From: Morchella semilibera | Lineage: Eukaryota > Ascomycota > Pezizomycetes > Pezizales > Morchellaceae | NCBI GenBank assembly: GCA_009192285.1 | Contig: WBVU01000017.1 | Coordinates: forward strand, 868,001 to 932,000 | Reading direction: 5' to 3' | DNA: 64,000 bases | Shown here: positions 45,173 through 55,959 of the stretch, piece by piece | How positions within the stretch are numbered: the stretch's first letter is position 1 | Layout: every line of letters begins with the position of its first letter | The notes under the pieces: model-generated | The model's database searches: none | Seen by the model: only the letters and a program-made list of their open reading frames with translations | What the model was told of the DNA's origin: nothing | Made by a program: the position numbers and the translations under genes

Positions 45173-47948
45173 TCGGCAAGTGGTTAAACACTTATCGATA
45201 ATCCTTATCGAATCCTTATCCTACGCCGAAACAGGATTCGTTAACTCCGCAATCTCACTCTGCCCCTCTGTCCTTCCACCCTTCTTCTTCCTCTTCTTCC
45301 ATGGCCAGCACTGTGGGTAAGAAGTAGGTTTGTATGTACCGTCAGCAGCACAACCCTCACGCCCATCTAGGTAGCTCATCTCATCTCGGCCGAAGCCCGC
45401 GCCGGCGCGCCCAAAAAAAACCCACACACATACAAACCTGTAATCCCACGTCCCTCCCTCCGATCCGGATGCCCCATGCCATCATCTAGCTAGCCCGGCG
45501 TCAACCCAGCCCAATCCCGCTGTCTCACTCTCCCTCCCTCCCTCTCCCTCTCCCTCCGAGGAAAAAAAAGAACCACCACCCCCACAAACAAAAAAACAAA
45601 TGCCCCCCATCCCTCCGATCATGATCAGATCGGAGAAAGCACGCACGGGAGGGAGCGAGCGAGGCCCAGTCAGGTGACCCGGCCCGTTTGTAGGTGTTGT
45701 GTGTGTGTGGAATGGGGTTAGTTATGTAAGAGCTATCGTGCATCGAATCGATGATCCGATTGCGATTAGATGATTAGATCAAACGCGTTAGTGAACCCTG
45801 TAATAATACTATTCCAACTACATGCATACATGAGACCCTAACCCCATCCGAGGCACCGCTCTAACCAACCAGCTCTCTCTGTAACTACCAACCTCCAGTT
45901 TCAACAACGACGGTGCTGCAGCTACTGCAGCACCGTGATGAGATGGGGAGAGATGGAAACATGGGGTCAGGGGAAGGGGGAAGGAGTAGGGGAAGGAGGG
46001 AAAGGGGAGGTTCGGGAAACCTGCTGCTGCTAGAGTAAGTAATTAAGTAGAGTAAGATGTAAGTAGGCAGAAAAAAGGCCATAGAGAGTAGGTAACTTCA
46101 TGATACCACGGTCTTCTCGCCGCCCCCCCCCGTCCGGCCCGGCCCTGTTGTTTCCTTACATAAGGCGCGTATGTACTACATGTTGATGTAGCTCGCTGGG
46201 TATTTCTGAACTGATAGCCAAACCAACCAAGACCTTTACCTCACCACGTCAGTCAGTCAGTAGCCACGATCTACAAAACAGAATAAGCTGCACAGGGACA
46301 GGAACAGGGACAGAACAGAACAGAACGGCGCCATCATCCTCCCCACGTTTATTCTTCTTCTTTCTGCCTTTCTCCGGACTCCGTACGTCTCTCTCTGGCC
46401 GGCTTGCTGCCATGTACCCGGAGAGCTAAGTAAGATGTAGTTATACGTTAGCTACATATTCTACAAGTCCACCTACATATAACCCATGCACCCTTCTTTT
46501 TCAGCTAAGCTACAGTAGATCCCTCCGTAACGCCCGCCTCATCTGGCTAGAGTACAAGCTCTTACTGCTGCATACCTCTCACTGGAGGTAACTTACGTTG
46601 GCGGCGGTTCCCGTCATGGCAATTCTCGATATCTGTCCTGTCCTACCTACCTACAACCCACATAACCTACACATCGAGTACCGTACATCCATCTCTCCTC
46701 TACCTACATACATACATACAGTGCTCTAAGGCATAAATCTGTATTTACCTACATATTTTCTAACACCTTATTAAGCCATCCTCCCAGCCTCCTGCTCTCG
46801 CCTTCCCCTTCCTTCCCCAAAAAAAAGGGTCCCAAAAAAGGTCAGCTTCATCCTGGTGATGAGTTGGCATCAACCCAACCCTACATGGCCCTTGGGAAGG
46901 TAGGGGGGCCCTTTCCAGAAGGATTAGCTTGCCACCCCGTGAGGGCGAGGCGAACGGAATATCAATCAGTCAATTAGATCAAATCCGGGTATGATCTGAT
47001 TTTCCGCCGTCTCTGCGCCCGGGGGTGACCCTGGCATGGGTAGGCAGGCGGATAGAGCACACTGCACTACCGGGCAGATAAAACCAAACAATTGAAAGAT
47101 CCCCGGACGGACCCCATCCATCTGTAGAGTGCCTACTCCCCTCCAGAGTAGAGCGGACTGCCCCCCCCCCCCTTCTCCCCGCGCCCCCCTCCGCCGCCCC
47201 GAGAGTTCCCGGATCGACCAATCAACCAACCAACTAGCCAGCCGACCAACCAACCAAACCAGCTAGCTACATAACCAGTCAGCCTGGAAAGCGAGGAAGG
47301 AGGCATGTGGTCAATTCGCCTGTCTTCCTGTCAGAGACGTGGTCCGAATGGCAGCTCTACTCTATACAGTATATGCGCGATGCCCGGTTTCCGGCCGGCA
47401 TGGCAGGCAGGGCTGTGTTTAAATCGCATCCAGGCAGAGCGCTGTCGAGAGGCCGCTCTATCGATTGGCTCGCCGGCGCCATCGTCATCGTCATCTGGAT
47501 TGTCGCGCTGGTATTGGGGTTTCGTTTATGTATGTATGTTATGTTATGTTATGTAGGGTTGGCTATCAATTCATGGATTGGAATTGAAACTAGCAAAGCA
47601 GCAGCAGCACGCCTAGATAACCGGGTATTGTGTTGGGCTGGAGACGAAGGTCTAGAGGGATGATGATGAGATGTCTGGCTTCAGCTCATGATGCTCTTCT
47701 GTAGATGCTTTGCTTGGGTAGAGAATGTCTGTATGTATGTAGGTGGTGTTCATCCGTACGTATGTAGAGCCCTGTAGAGAAGTATCATTTCCAGCTACCT
47801 ACTGTTTGCTCTGCTCTGCTCTGTTCTACCTAAGTAGGTAGGTAGGCATGTCAAGTACCCCATTCTACACAGCTACTCTACTCTTCTACATATCAAAAAG
47901 GCAGCACTACCCCGTCATCCTATCCACCCACCCACCCACCGCAAACAA

Positions 47949-47999
47949 CCCCTCCCCCCCCCCCCCTCCTCTCGTCACGAGCACCCCCCCCCCCCCCCA
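47949..47999. repeat. Poly-C tracts
   Basis: Two runs of 13-16 C residues separated by about 20 bases. Similar C or G tracts recur throughout the gene-free region (for example 42640-42660, 47160-47172) and are likely spots for sequencing and replication slippage. Confidence 0.85.
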
Positions 48000-50900
48000 A
48001 ACCCGTACCGGCAACTCCAACACGAGACGAGTCGACAGCTGTCAGCCCTCCAACCCCATCCATATTCAACGACTGCCCTGCCTGTCGCAGATGGCGCCTC
48101 TGTCGTGTCCCACTGCACTTTTCTACTCAATAGACGCAATCATGTCGTGCGTCTACTCTACTCTACTCTACCCTGTGAGCGCGCGCGTGATACTCTTTCT
48201 GGCGTTTTGTAGTTGGGTAGAAGCAAGCAAGCAGCAAGCTTTATCGGCCCTTATCTCTGTGCTGTCGCTGTCGCTGTGACGTCGGGCGTGGTACAGTACA
48301 GTGGAAACGCTCACATACTCTACTTACTTGCGCCTACATGTGCCTGCCTGAGTAGGTAGAGTACTCTGCCTGAGTACTGTATCTATTGTAGTAAGTAGTA
48401 GTAGTAGGTACCTACAATACAATACCAAACCCACCCATTCCAAACCGACCCACGCAGGGCCAGCGGATCTCATCTTTCCACGCCGATCGCCGGCCACCAC
48501 TCACCACTCACCACTCACCCGGTGACGTGGTTGCAAACCGTAGGTCTGCGGTAAACGGTCTGGATGTTTATTCTTTATTTTTTTCATTTCTTATTTTTTA
48601 TTTGCTTTTGATGTTGGAGTTGTTTCCATGGTTCGGGGATCTGCTTTGGTGGTGGTGGGGTGGTGAGTGGTGGGGTTGGCTGACGCGTGAGGCTCTGTGT
48701 GTGCGACATTTGGAGGGGGGTTGAACGTCGCGGGGCCGCACACCGCCGTGTCGGCTCGCCGCCGCCGGCCGGCGCGCGCGGGTGTCTTTCTGCTGTGCCT
48801 CCTCTCTACAGACATACCGCCAGAAAACACACAAAGCGTCACATGAAACCTGCACCTACGTGCGTACATGTTTCCAAGTCCATTCCCCGCAGCGATCGAA
48901 ACATTCGCTCTGTAATCAATACAAGAATGTGTATATACACCTGGCCAGCTGTGTAAGAGACGTAAGAGTAAGAGTATGTATGTAGGGAAGCCCCCACCTG
49001 AAACCATTACTGTGCTCGAGCTCGCGCCGCCGATGCCCGGATAAAACCCTACATGTACTCTATTGTTTGAGCATATGTATGTGGGGTAGAATAGAAACCC
49101 CTCCCTCCTCTACGAACAGAACACTACATAGATAGATGGTGGTAGAGATCGCGAACAGCAAATTAAACAAGAAAGCAGAAACACCGGATAAATGTCCCCC
49201 CCCTCAGCCCAGATCCCCCCCCCGATCTTGGGCATCGTCCAATAGGTTCTTACTCCACTGACTACCTCTACCGGGCTATTCTCAATCCATCCCCCCCATC
49301 CCCTCCCCCATCTTGGAATTGATATATTGCGACTCGTGTTCCTGTCTGGCGGGTTTTGTTTGATTGGGCTGGGTTACTCATCACTCAACACGCGTCACAG
49401 GAAATCACTCGTGGCTCTCAAGATTTACCCGCATCGTCACTGCAGCCCTACGTTAAAATAGCCAACCCCAACACGCAGGAACGCCGCCGCTCCACGATCT
49501 CCCAACGGTGCTAGATCGTACATCGTTGGCAGCGGACGCTGGGGAGCCGTTCCGCTGCGCTGTTTATCGTGGTGAAAATCCCTCTTCTCCAGTCTTCACC
49601 TCCTCACGATAACCTCCTTCTCCACCTCCACCTCCACCTTCCCATCCCCACTAGATAGCGCTATAGATCCTCCTCATCACCTCCTCTCCGCACTGTCAAA
49701 ATACCCGTCGTCCCGTTCTGATGCCCAGCTCGAGCGGACTGGTCTATAGCCAAAAGGCTGATGATGCAGGCACTCCGGGAAGAATAACGGGAAAAAGGCT
49801 AGATCAGATCTGAGATCCCATGCACTCCCGGAACTGAATTGATTAGCCATCGATCTTCTACCCTCTCTTGCTCCCATGTGTTTCCCTCGCTTAATTCCGT
49901 GCCTGGAACAGATTTTTTTTTGTCCCCCCTCCATAACTCAGGCGGCGCTGAGATTGACAGGTCCTAGCTCCGTGCCGGCAGGTAGAGTAGATACCGACCT
50001 TGGTACTATGGAGTCTTTACTCTGTGAATGTTCAAGAGCCCTTCCTTGCCTCTCTTCTGGCTGGCCTTGTCCGGGACGTCATCGGTTGCAAGTACTTGTT
50101 GTCGCGCGCTCGGGAAGAGGACCCTGGTTCCGGCGCCCAGAGGTAGCTACCAGGGTGGTGTCTAGGGTGCGGTGACACTGTATCGGGTTTTGGGGTTTTG
50201 ATACTCTAGACGAGACGGGCGTGGAGCGTCTGTTGTTGAGAAAATTTCAATATATCTTGGCGTAGAGAACTTTGTTTGACGGCTTTGGTAGCTAGTAAAA
50301 GGCTTCTTCGTGGTGCGTGTGAGATATGCATACCATAATGTGTTAGAGATGGCCCGGTAGAAGGCATATTATAGGTCCATGGCCATGTTGATCTCCCCGA
50401 GTTATGAAGCTTGATTCTAGTGAGATGTTCCTACACGAAACACCACCATGCAGGAGTACATAGAGAGCTACCAAACGCGCAACAGGATGCCTGTAGACAT
50501 TCCGAGACAGCCCCTCCGTCCCTGAATGTTTGCAGCCCTCTTACAAGCCGCCTCGGCAAAAAGCAGAGCTGCCCCCCGGGATTGGTCTCCTCAGGACAGG
50601 ACCAGGAACAAGCTTTGGTGCGCTGCCGGGGGTCCGCCCCCGGTCATATACGGAATGCTTTGTCTGGCTGGGTAGATCAGGGATCATCAGCTACGAGACA
50701 CTGCACGGTTCGTGGATTGTGTAGAAGACGTCACGGCTGTAGAGACTCTGCTATCGAGGCAGACGTGGGTGGGTTGGTTTGTGAGCCCACGTGGCCGGGA
50801 ATGGGGTGGAATGAACAGAATTGATAAACCCCTACCTAAGTAGCTGGTACGGTAGAGCAACATCGTGAGGTGACGGAAACTTGGTTAGATGGTAGACGCG

Positions 50901-52133
50901 GGTGTATGGTGTATTGTATAGAGCAAGACTACACAGACGGTCTCCATGACGTGTCCTGCCCGGGACGCACAGAGTGATATCTCATGATGCATCAAATCCG
51001 GGTTTTTGGTTAAGCGGTTATAGTGGGGCTACATGTACTCGCTTCCGGAGCTTTTGAAACTGTGGCTCTCTTTTTTTTTTTTGTTGTGGCCGCATGTTCT
51101 GGAGGCCCGTCATTAATGGGCGTTATGTATAGCGAATAGTTGATTAACACATACAACACCTTACCATACCATATGTCTACGCCAAATGTCTTTCCTAAGG
51201 GAGATGGTAGGAATCGCCTCCGGTATACCCAGGCAATCCTGGGGGTTTCGTAGTAATCACACGCTATCACTCGGGCCCACTGACCGGGGCCAGGTCTGCA
51301 CTCCCTTATTTATTTATTACTTCATACATGCATGCGGTCTGCACTCCCTTACCCAGCCTAGGCCTTGGTTCTGGCCGCTCGGGGGGATGCCGGTCTCTTG
51401 TGCTTCTGCCACGTCCTTCCTGTATCTGTTTAAACAGCGGCGGACAGGTCGAGACGGTGACGTGATGCGGTGGGGTGGGGAGGCCAAGGGCTACTTGTAG
51501 TGGTGTCTATGCACATCCATGCCATCACCGCTTCCTAGAGGGCATTCCCACAGAATAGCGGCAAAGAAAACCACCGCCAATTAACCTAACCGTGGGGCGC
51601 CAGGCCAAGCGACTGTCGCCATCTGACCAGGCTATGAATGGGCGTAAGCCACACCTCGAGCCGGCCCAGAGGCTACAGCTACCGGGCGACGCTACTTGAG
51701 GCTAGGATTAGGGTTACTCCGTCCCGTCGCCCAGGCAACCCCCTCAATGACCGACTTTCCACTTCTTGGCCCGCGTGTCAATATGAACACCACACACAGC
51801 GGGGGATGGAAACACCCTTCCCTTGGATGTCTCGCTGCTAGCTTCTGAGAAGGGAGTGCTGGGGTGTTGCCTACGTACATCTACATCTACATCTTTGGGT
51901 GTGGTGGTGATAAGGTACGGACTGGTAAAAAGGAGCACGCAGACTAGATACAGACTCTTGTGGCTCTTTGTATTGGTGCAAAAGGCGGGCGTGAGATGAA
52001 TGGGACAGGCCTGATATTCTTTACTTTGATGCACTCAGCAAAAAGAGACAAGGAGAAAAGAAAACAATCTCATTAAAAGCCCTATGGCTGTATCTATCCC
52101 ACTATCTACAAATGGCCCCATCCTCACAGCCCA

Positions 52134-54032
52134 TCACTCGGCACCCACAAGCTCCAACAACGCCTTCACAACCTCCCCCGCATCGCCGTCGATCCCCGCC
52201 GCCAGCCCGTCCCCCTCAAACACCCAATCGACAGCCTCACTGCCGCCCATCCCCACCCTCACCAGCTTAACCCGGCCCTCCCCCTCCTTCACAAGCCTCT
52301 CATCCGCCCACCGTATGACACCAGGCGTATTGAACCCCGCGCCCAGCTCCAGCACCACCAGCCCCTCCTTCACCGCGCGGCTGCGAAACTCCTGATACCG
52401 CCGCTTGGACTCCTCGAACGGCACCTCGGTGAAGAAGCTGCCGCCACGGACACACAGGAACACGTCGCCGCCGCAGTACCTACACGTCGGGACGGCCTCC
52501 TCCCACCCGTCGAGGTCCTGCCGCAGCGCGCACGCCGCAGTGTCCAGATACGGCAGCGCCCTGTCGAGGAACCCCTGCACGGGCCAGTAGGCGTCCGCGC
52601 GGCACTTGCGCATGCACTGCAGCAGCTCGTACGTGCCCTGCGGCATCGTGAGGCGGGCCGTGTCGAAGCCGTTGCGCACGAACTGCCCGTCGGCGTTGGA
52701 GGTGCGCACGAAGAAGTTCTGGCTGCGCGGGCCGTGGAGCGCCGCCACGAGCCGGCGCAGACGCGTGTAGACGCTGTTTTCGGCGCCGCGGGGCGGCTTC
52801 CACCCGCGCACGAAGAGGATGTGCGTGAGGTAGTAGCCCCACTTGGCTGCGGGCGACGGCCACCCGTCGTAGCCGAAGAAGTCGTAGAGGCAGGTGAAGC
52901 CCTGCTCCCACATGGCGGGGAAGTTGGCGCGGAAGAGCTCCTGGGAGGTGTAGTCCAGGCCGTCGGAGGCGGAGAGGCCGGCGCCCGCGGTGATGAGGAG
53001 GTTTGGCGCGGACTTGAGCCATTGGGCTGCGAGGGCGAGGGAGGGGGAGGGCGGTGGTGGCGGCGTTGCGAGGAGGTGCGCGGGTGTGAGGGTGGGTTTG
53101 GGGAGGAGACTGTTGAGCTTGCTGATGTATAAGCTCAGGTCTGTGGCCGTGAAGACGTTGAATATCACGCGGTCAATGCTCGTGTCCGGGTGTGCGTCGA
53201 GATACGACAGCACGGTGTCGACGGCGACATGCACCGCTTCCTCCGGCGGATATCCGAATACGCCGGTGCTGATACAGCAGAACGCTACGGACTTTCCCTC
53301 GCCCTCCTCGACCGGGAGCTCCTCCATAGCTTCCAAGCAGCTCACATAGCTCCCCGCCAGCTCCTGCCTCTCCTCCTCCGACACCCTTGGCTCCTCCTCC
53401 GGCCGCTTCGGCACCTGCGGCCCCACCGTATGCAGCACGTATCTCGCCGGCAGCAGATACCCCCTCGTCACCTTCACCCTGCCTGTCGGCTCCCTCCCAT
53501 CCTGCATCTCCATAATCGCCGCACAGTCGTCCCTGAGCCTCGGGCCCGCAGCATCGTGTATGACATTATCAATACACTTATGCCCCGGCGTGAAGCACCC
53601 CAGCATACGATCATTCGCCGCATTCACGACAGCCGTGACGCCCGCCAACGCCGTGATATCGCCGCGCCACAGCGCAATCCTGCGCTGCGCCGGAAGCACC
53701 ACGGGGAGCGACGCCGCCGCCGTCAGCGCCTTCTTGCCGTTGGTGTACAGCAGGCACTTCTCCACGTCTGCCAGGACCCCCGCGGGCAGCGCGGGGTCAG
53801 GGTCGCGCACGGTCAGCAGCTGCCGCAGCAGCTGCGTCTTCTGGAAGAGGTCCAGGTGCGCTATGTCGTGCGTGTGGTGCCCGCTGGTGCGCCGGTAGGT
53901 GCCCCATAGGTGGGAGAGCGCGGAGTCGAGGGCTGCGGCGGCGACGGCGCCGGACGGGACGGGCGGTGGGGTGAAGGGGGTGGTCAGGGAGATGAGGGAG
54001 CTGTATTTGGAGAGGGGGAGGAAGCCGGGCAT
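52134..54032 (-). CDS. Macrodomain-sirtuin (class M, SirTM) fusion protein
   Basis: Single-exon, 632-residue protein that joins an ADP-ribose eraser to an ADP-ribose writer. Residues about 118-310 form a zinc-type macrodomain: WRGDITAL, VVNAAND, and GCFTPGHKCIDNVIH, with C146, H151 and C153 as likely zinc ligands, then STGVFGYP. After a Pro-rich linker (320-330) comes a sirtuin-like NAD-binding domain: TAGAGLSASDGLDY (349-361), TSNADG (N446), and QGT (Q465) where ordinary sirtuins have the catalytic HG. A zinc ribbon follows (C473, C477, C517, C520) and LELGAGFNTPGVIRW. The Asn/Gln pair and QG in place of HG are hallmarks of class M sirtuins, which transfer ADP-ribose to proteins rather than deacetylate. 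In bacteria the two proteins are encoded side by side with a lipoylated carrier; no such gene is near. The gene is strikingly GC-rich. Confidence 0.9.
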   Translation of the reverse strand: MPGFLPLSKYSSLISLTTPFTPPPVPSGAVAAAALDSALSHLWGTYRRTSGHHTHDIAHLDLFQKTQLLRQLLTVRDPDPALPAGVLADVEKCLLYTNGKKALTAAASLPVVLPAQRRIALWRGDITALAGVTAVVNAANDRMLGCFTPGHKCIDNVIHDAAGPRLRDDCAAIMEMQDGREPTGRVKVTRGYLLPARYVLHTVGPQVPKRPEEEPRVSEEERQELAGSYVSCLEAMEELPVEEGEGKSVAFCCISTGVFGYPPEEAVHVAVDTVLSYLDAHPDTSIDRVIFNVFTATDLSLYISKLNSLLPKPTLTPAHLLATPPPPPSPSLALAAQWLKSAPNLLITAGAGLSASDGLDYTSQELFRANFPAMWEQGFTCLYDFFGYDGWPSPAAKWGYYLTHILFVRGWKPPRGAENSVYTRLRRLVAALHGPRSQNFFVRTSNADGQFVRNGFDTARLTMPQGTYELLQCMRKCRADAYWPVQGFLDRALPYLDTAACALRQDLDGWEEAVPTCRYCGGDVFLCVRGGSFFTEVPFEESKRRYQEFRSRAVKEGLVVLELGAGFNTPGVIRWADERLVKEGEGRVKLVRVGMGGSEAVDWVFEGDGLAAGIDGDAGEVVKALLELVGAE

Positions 54033-55959
54033 GGCGGTTGGTGTGGGGGGGGATCGTTTTTGCTTATTTTAGAGTGGGGCTGCTGATCTTAGCTTTATGT
54101 ATGTAGTAGACTATGTAGATATATAGTACCAGCTGTAGAAGAATCGAGAAATAGGGAATAATAGCTAAGTAACAAAGCAAGATGTATTTTCCCTTCCTTC
54201 CCTCCTTCTTCCTTCTTTCTTTCTTTCTTATATGTACCTCTGTAAAAACAGACAAGGCTCGAGGTTTTACCTGTGCTGTGCGGGCGTTATTGAAATACCA
54301 ATTTCAAAGCAGCGAGCCCTGGATTATGGAATCGCTTATTAATTGGGATCGCGATTATGAGACAAGAAACAGCCGTTCAGTCAGGGCTTAGGGCTTGGGA
54401 CTCAGCGCTATGTTGAATACGGGGCAGATAATTATTTTACATAGACAATACGGCGGCTACTGACGTTCAAAGTATGATATTAGGCCTAGGCGCCCTGGTC
54501 AACGACCCACACGTCTCGTATACCTGCTACGAGTGACGCTATGGAGGGCGGGTGAAGATGGCCAGATAATCCAAGAAGGATACTTTATTTTCACTCTGCC
54601 CAAATACTAACCTGAATACATGTATCCACGAGCACTTCAAGTTGAATCTATAATTATAAGGGGCACGTACGTCCGGACCAAAGACTGGTACTCTTATATA
54701 TAGGGCGCTTACCCTACCCTTCTACCAAGCTCAGGGTGGTTATTCTTATAGGGGGGCATAGTAGGCACGGAGACTCGACTGTAGATGTTGCAGAGTATAC
54801 CACCATCAACTGGACTGGCAGACTGTCGTCCCACCAGGTCACCGACTGTAGCCACTGCCCGGGGCCGGGTCACCGTCACTGCACGGTGACTATAAGGGTC
54901 AGTGTTCTTAATATTGAAAAGGCCTTGTCATACTCTAGCCTTGCGCTGCTGAAGGGCTGAGGTTGGTGCAGTTATCATAAACATCATAAACATCATTTTA
55001 GTTTGACAATGTCAACAATGAGTCAGTATTTAAACAGTGAACCCCATGTAGTCTACAGTCGACTGCAGTCCATGCAGTCCGGACTGCGTGTCTTGGCACA
55101 GCCGACTGAACTGTTCTTGGCGGCCGGTTCTCGGTGTGCATAGCCGTACATACACATCCGAGCCCAATATTTAAAACCCCCCCGTAATAGATTTCACAAC
55201 TGGGGGATGTCGCCTCGGCCGACGGGTCCGCGGTAAGAGGACCATCGCAACTCTACAATACCGCGGTCATGGGACACCGACTCACATGTCCGACCAGAGA
55301 GAAGGGGGGGGGGGACAACACTGGGCCAGCCAGGGTAAACTATAGACACCCGCCCCATCACATGCAAAAGTCCGAGTGAGTTCTGATGACCCAAGTATTA
55401 CCCCCCCCCCCCACCATGGAAAAGGAAGTAGGGCAGCACATGCAACTGTGGAAATTCACTAATTCACGCCATCCCCGCTATCCCATATACAAAGGTCACG
55501 GCCGACCACAGCACAAGGAGGGTAAGCCGCCAGATACAGATGTATAAAAAAAAAAACCCACAAGACCTTTGTTGGTTATGCATAACAACCATCCATAGTG
55601 ACAAGAACCCCACCCCCCCCCCTCCAGGTGTAGCTGGCTCATAAATAAAAAGAGATAAAAAAAACACAGCAGTGATGAAAGAGAGAAAGAGCTACCTCTC
55701 CCAAGAGGAAAGGGAATGAAGAAAACAAGAGAAACTGTCCGAGACTTTTATGCACATGAAGGGAGGAGAAAGGGCGAAAGCAGAAGATACAGGCGTAGCT
55801 AGACTACAACATCGATATCTCTCAATATTTCAATACAAAAGGGAAACTCGGCCCCAAAAGAAAGCAATAAAAAAAACAAAAAAGTAACCCTACAAGAAAC
55901 CGCAACTCCCTCCAACACAGCCCATATCTACTGTCACGAACCAACCGATCGAGTCATAT
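54033..55959. other. Intergenic, one MITE relic, no gene recognised
   Basis: Apart from the family B relic at 54638-54781 and a TACATGTA at 54617, I see only short frames, poly-C/G tracts (55300-55315, 55400-55412) and A-rich simple sequence before the next gene's 3' end. The inverted words GACTGCAGTCCATGCAGTC at 55072 are a minor palindrome. Confidence 0.5.
54638..54781. mobile_element. Degenerate MITE, family B copy 2
   Basis: Resembles the element at 1419-1577 over both ends: GTTGAATCTATAATTATAAG and CTGGTACTCTTATATATAGG on the left, and GGTTATTCTTATAGGGGGGC then GACTCGACTG on the right, followed by TA. The interior is shortened and diverged. The left target site is no longer TA, suggesting an old copy. 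Confidence 0.55.

Larger units (their letters stand above)
40241..52133. other. 11.9 kb gene-free region rich in simple sequence
   Basis: No open frame here, on either strand, looks like a protein I recognise or is joined to others by splice signals. Longest frames are about 140 codons and often overlap an equally long frame on the opposite strand. The DNA is full of poly-C, poly-A, TACC/GGTA, TACATA, GTAC and TGTC runs. TACATGTA occurs at 49050 and 51031. It may be a long regulatory region or hold non-coding or species-specific genes. RNA data would be needed to tell. Confidence 0.5.

Noticed and set aside
50411-50824. 137-codon plus-strand open frame
   Set aside because: Cys/Arg-rich translation without domain motifs, codon pattern unlike the clear genes nearby.
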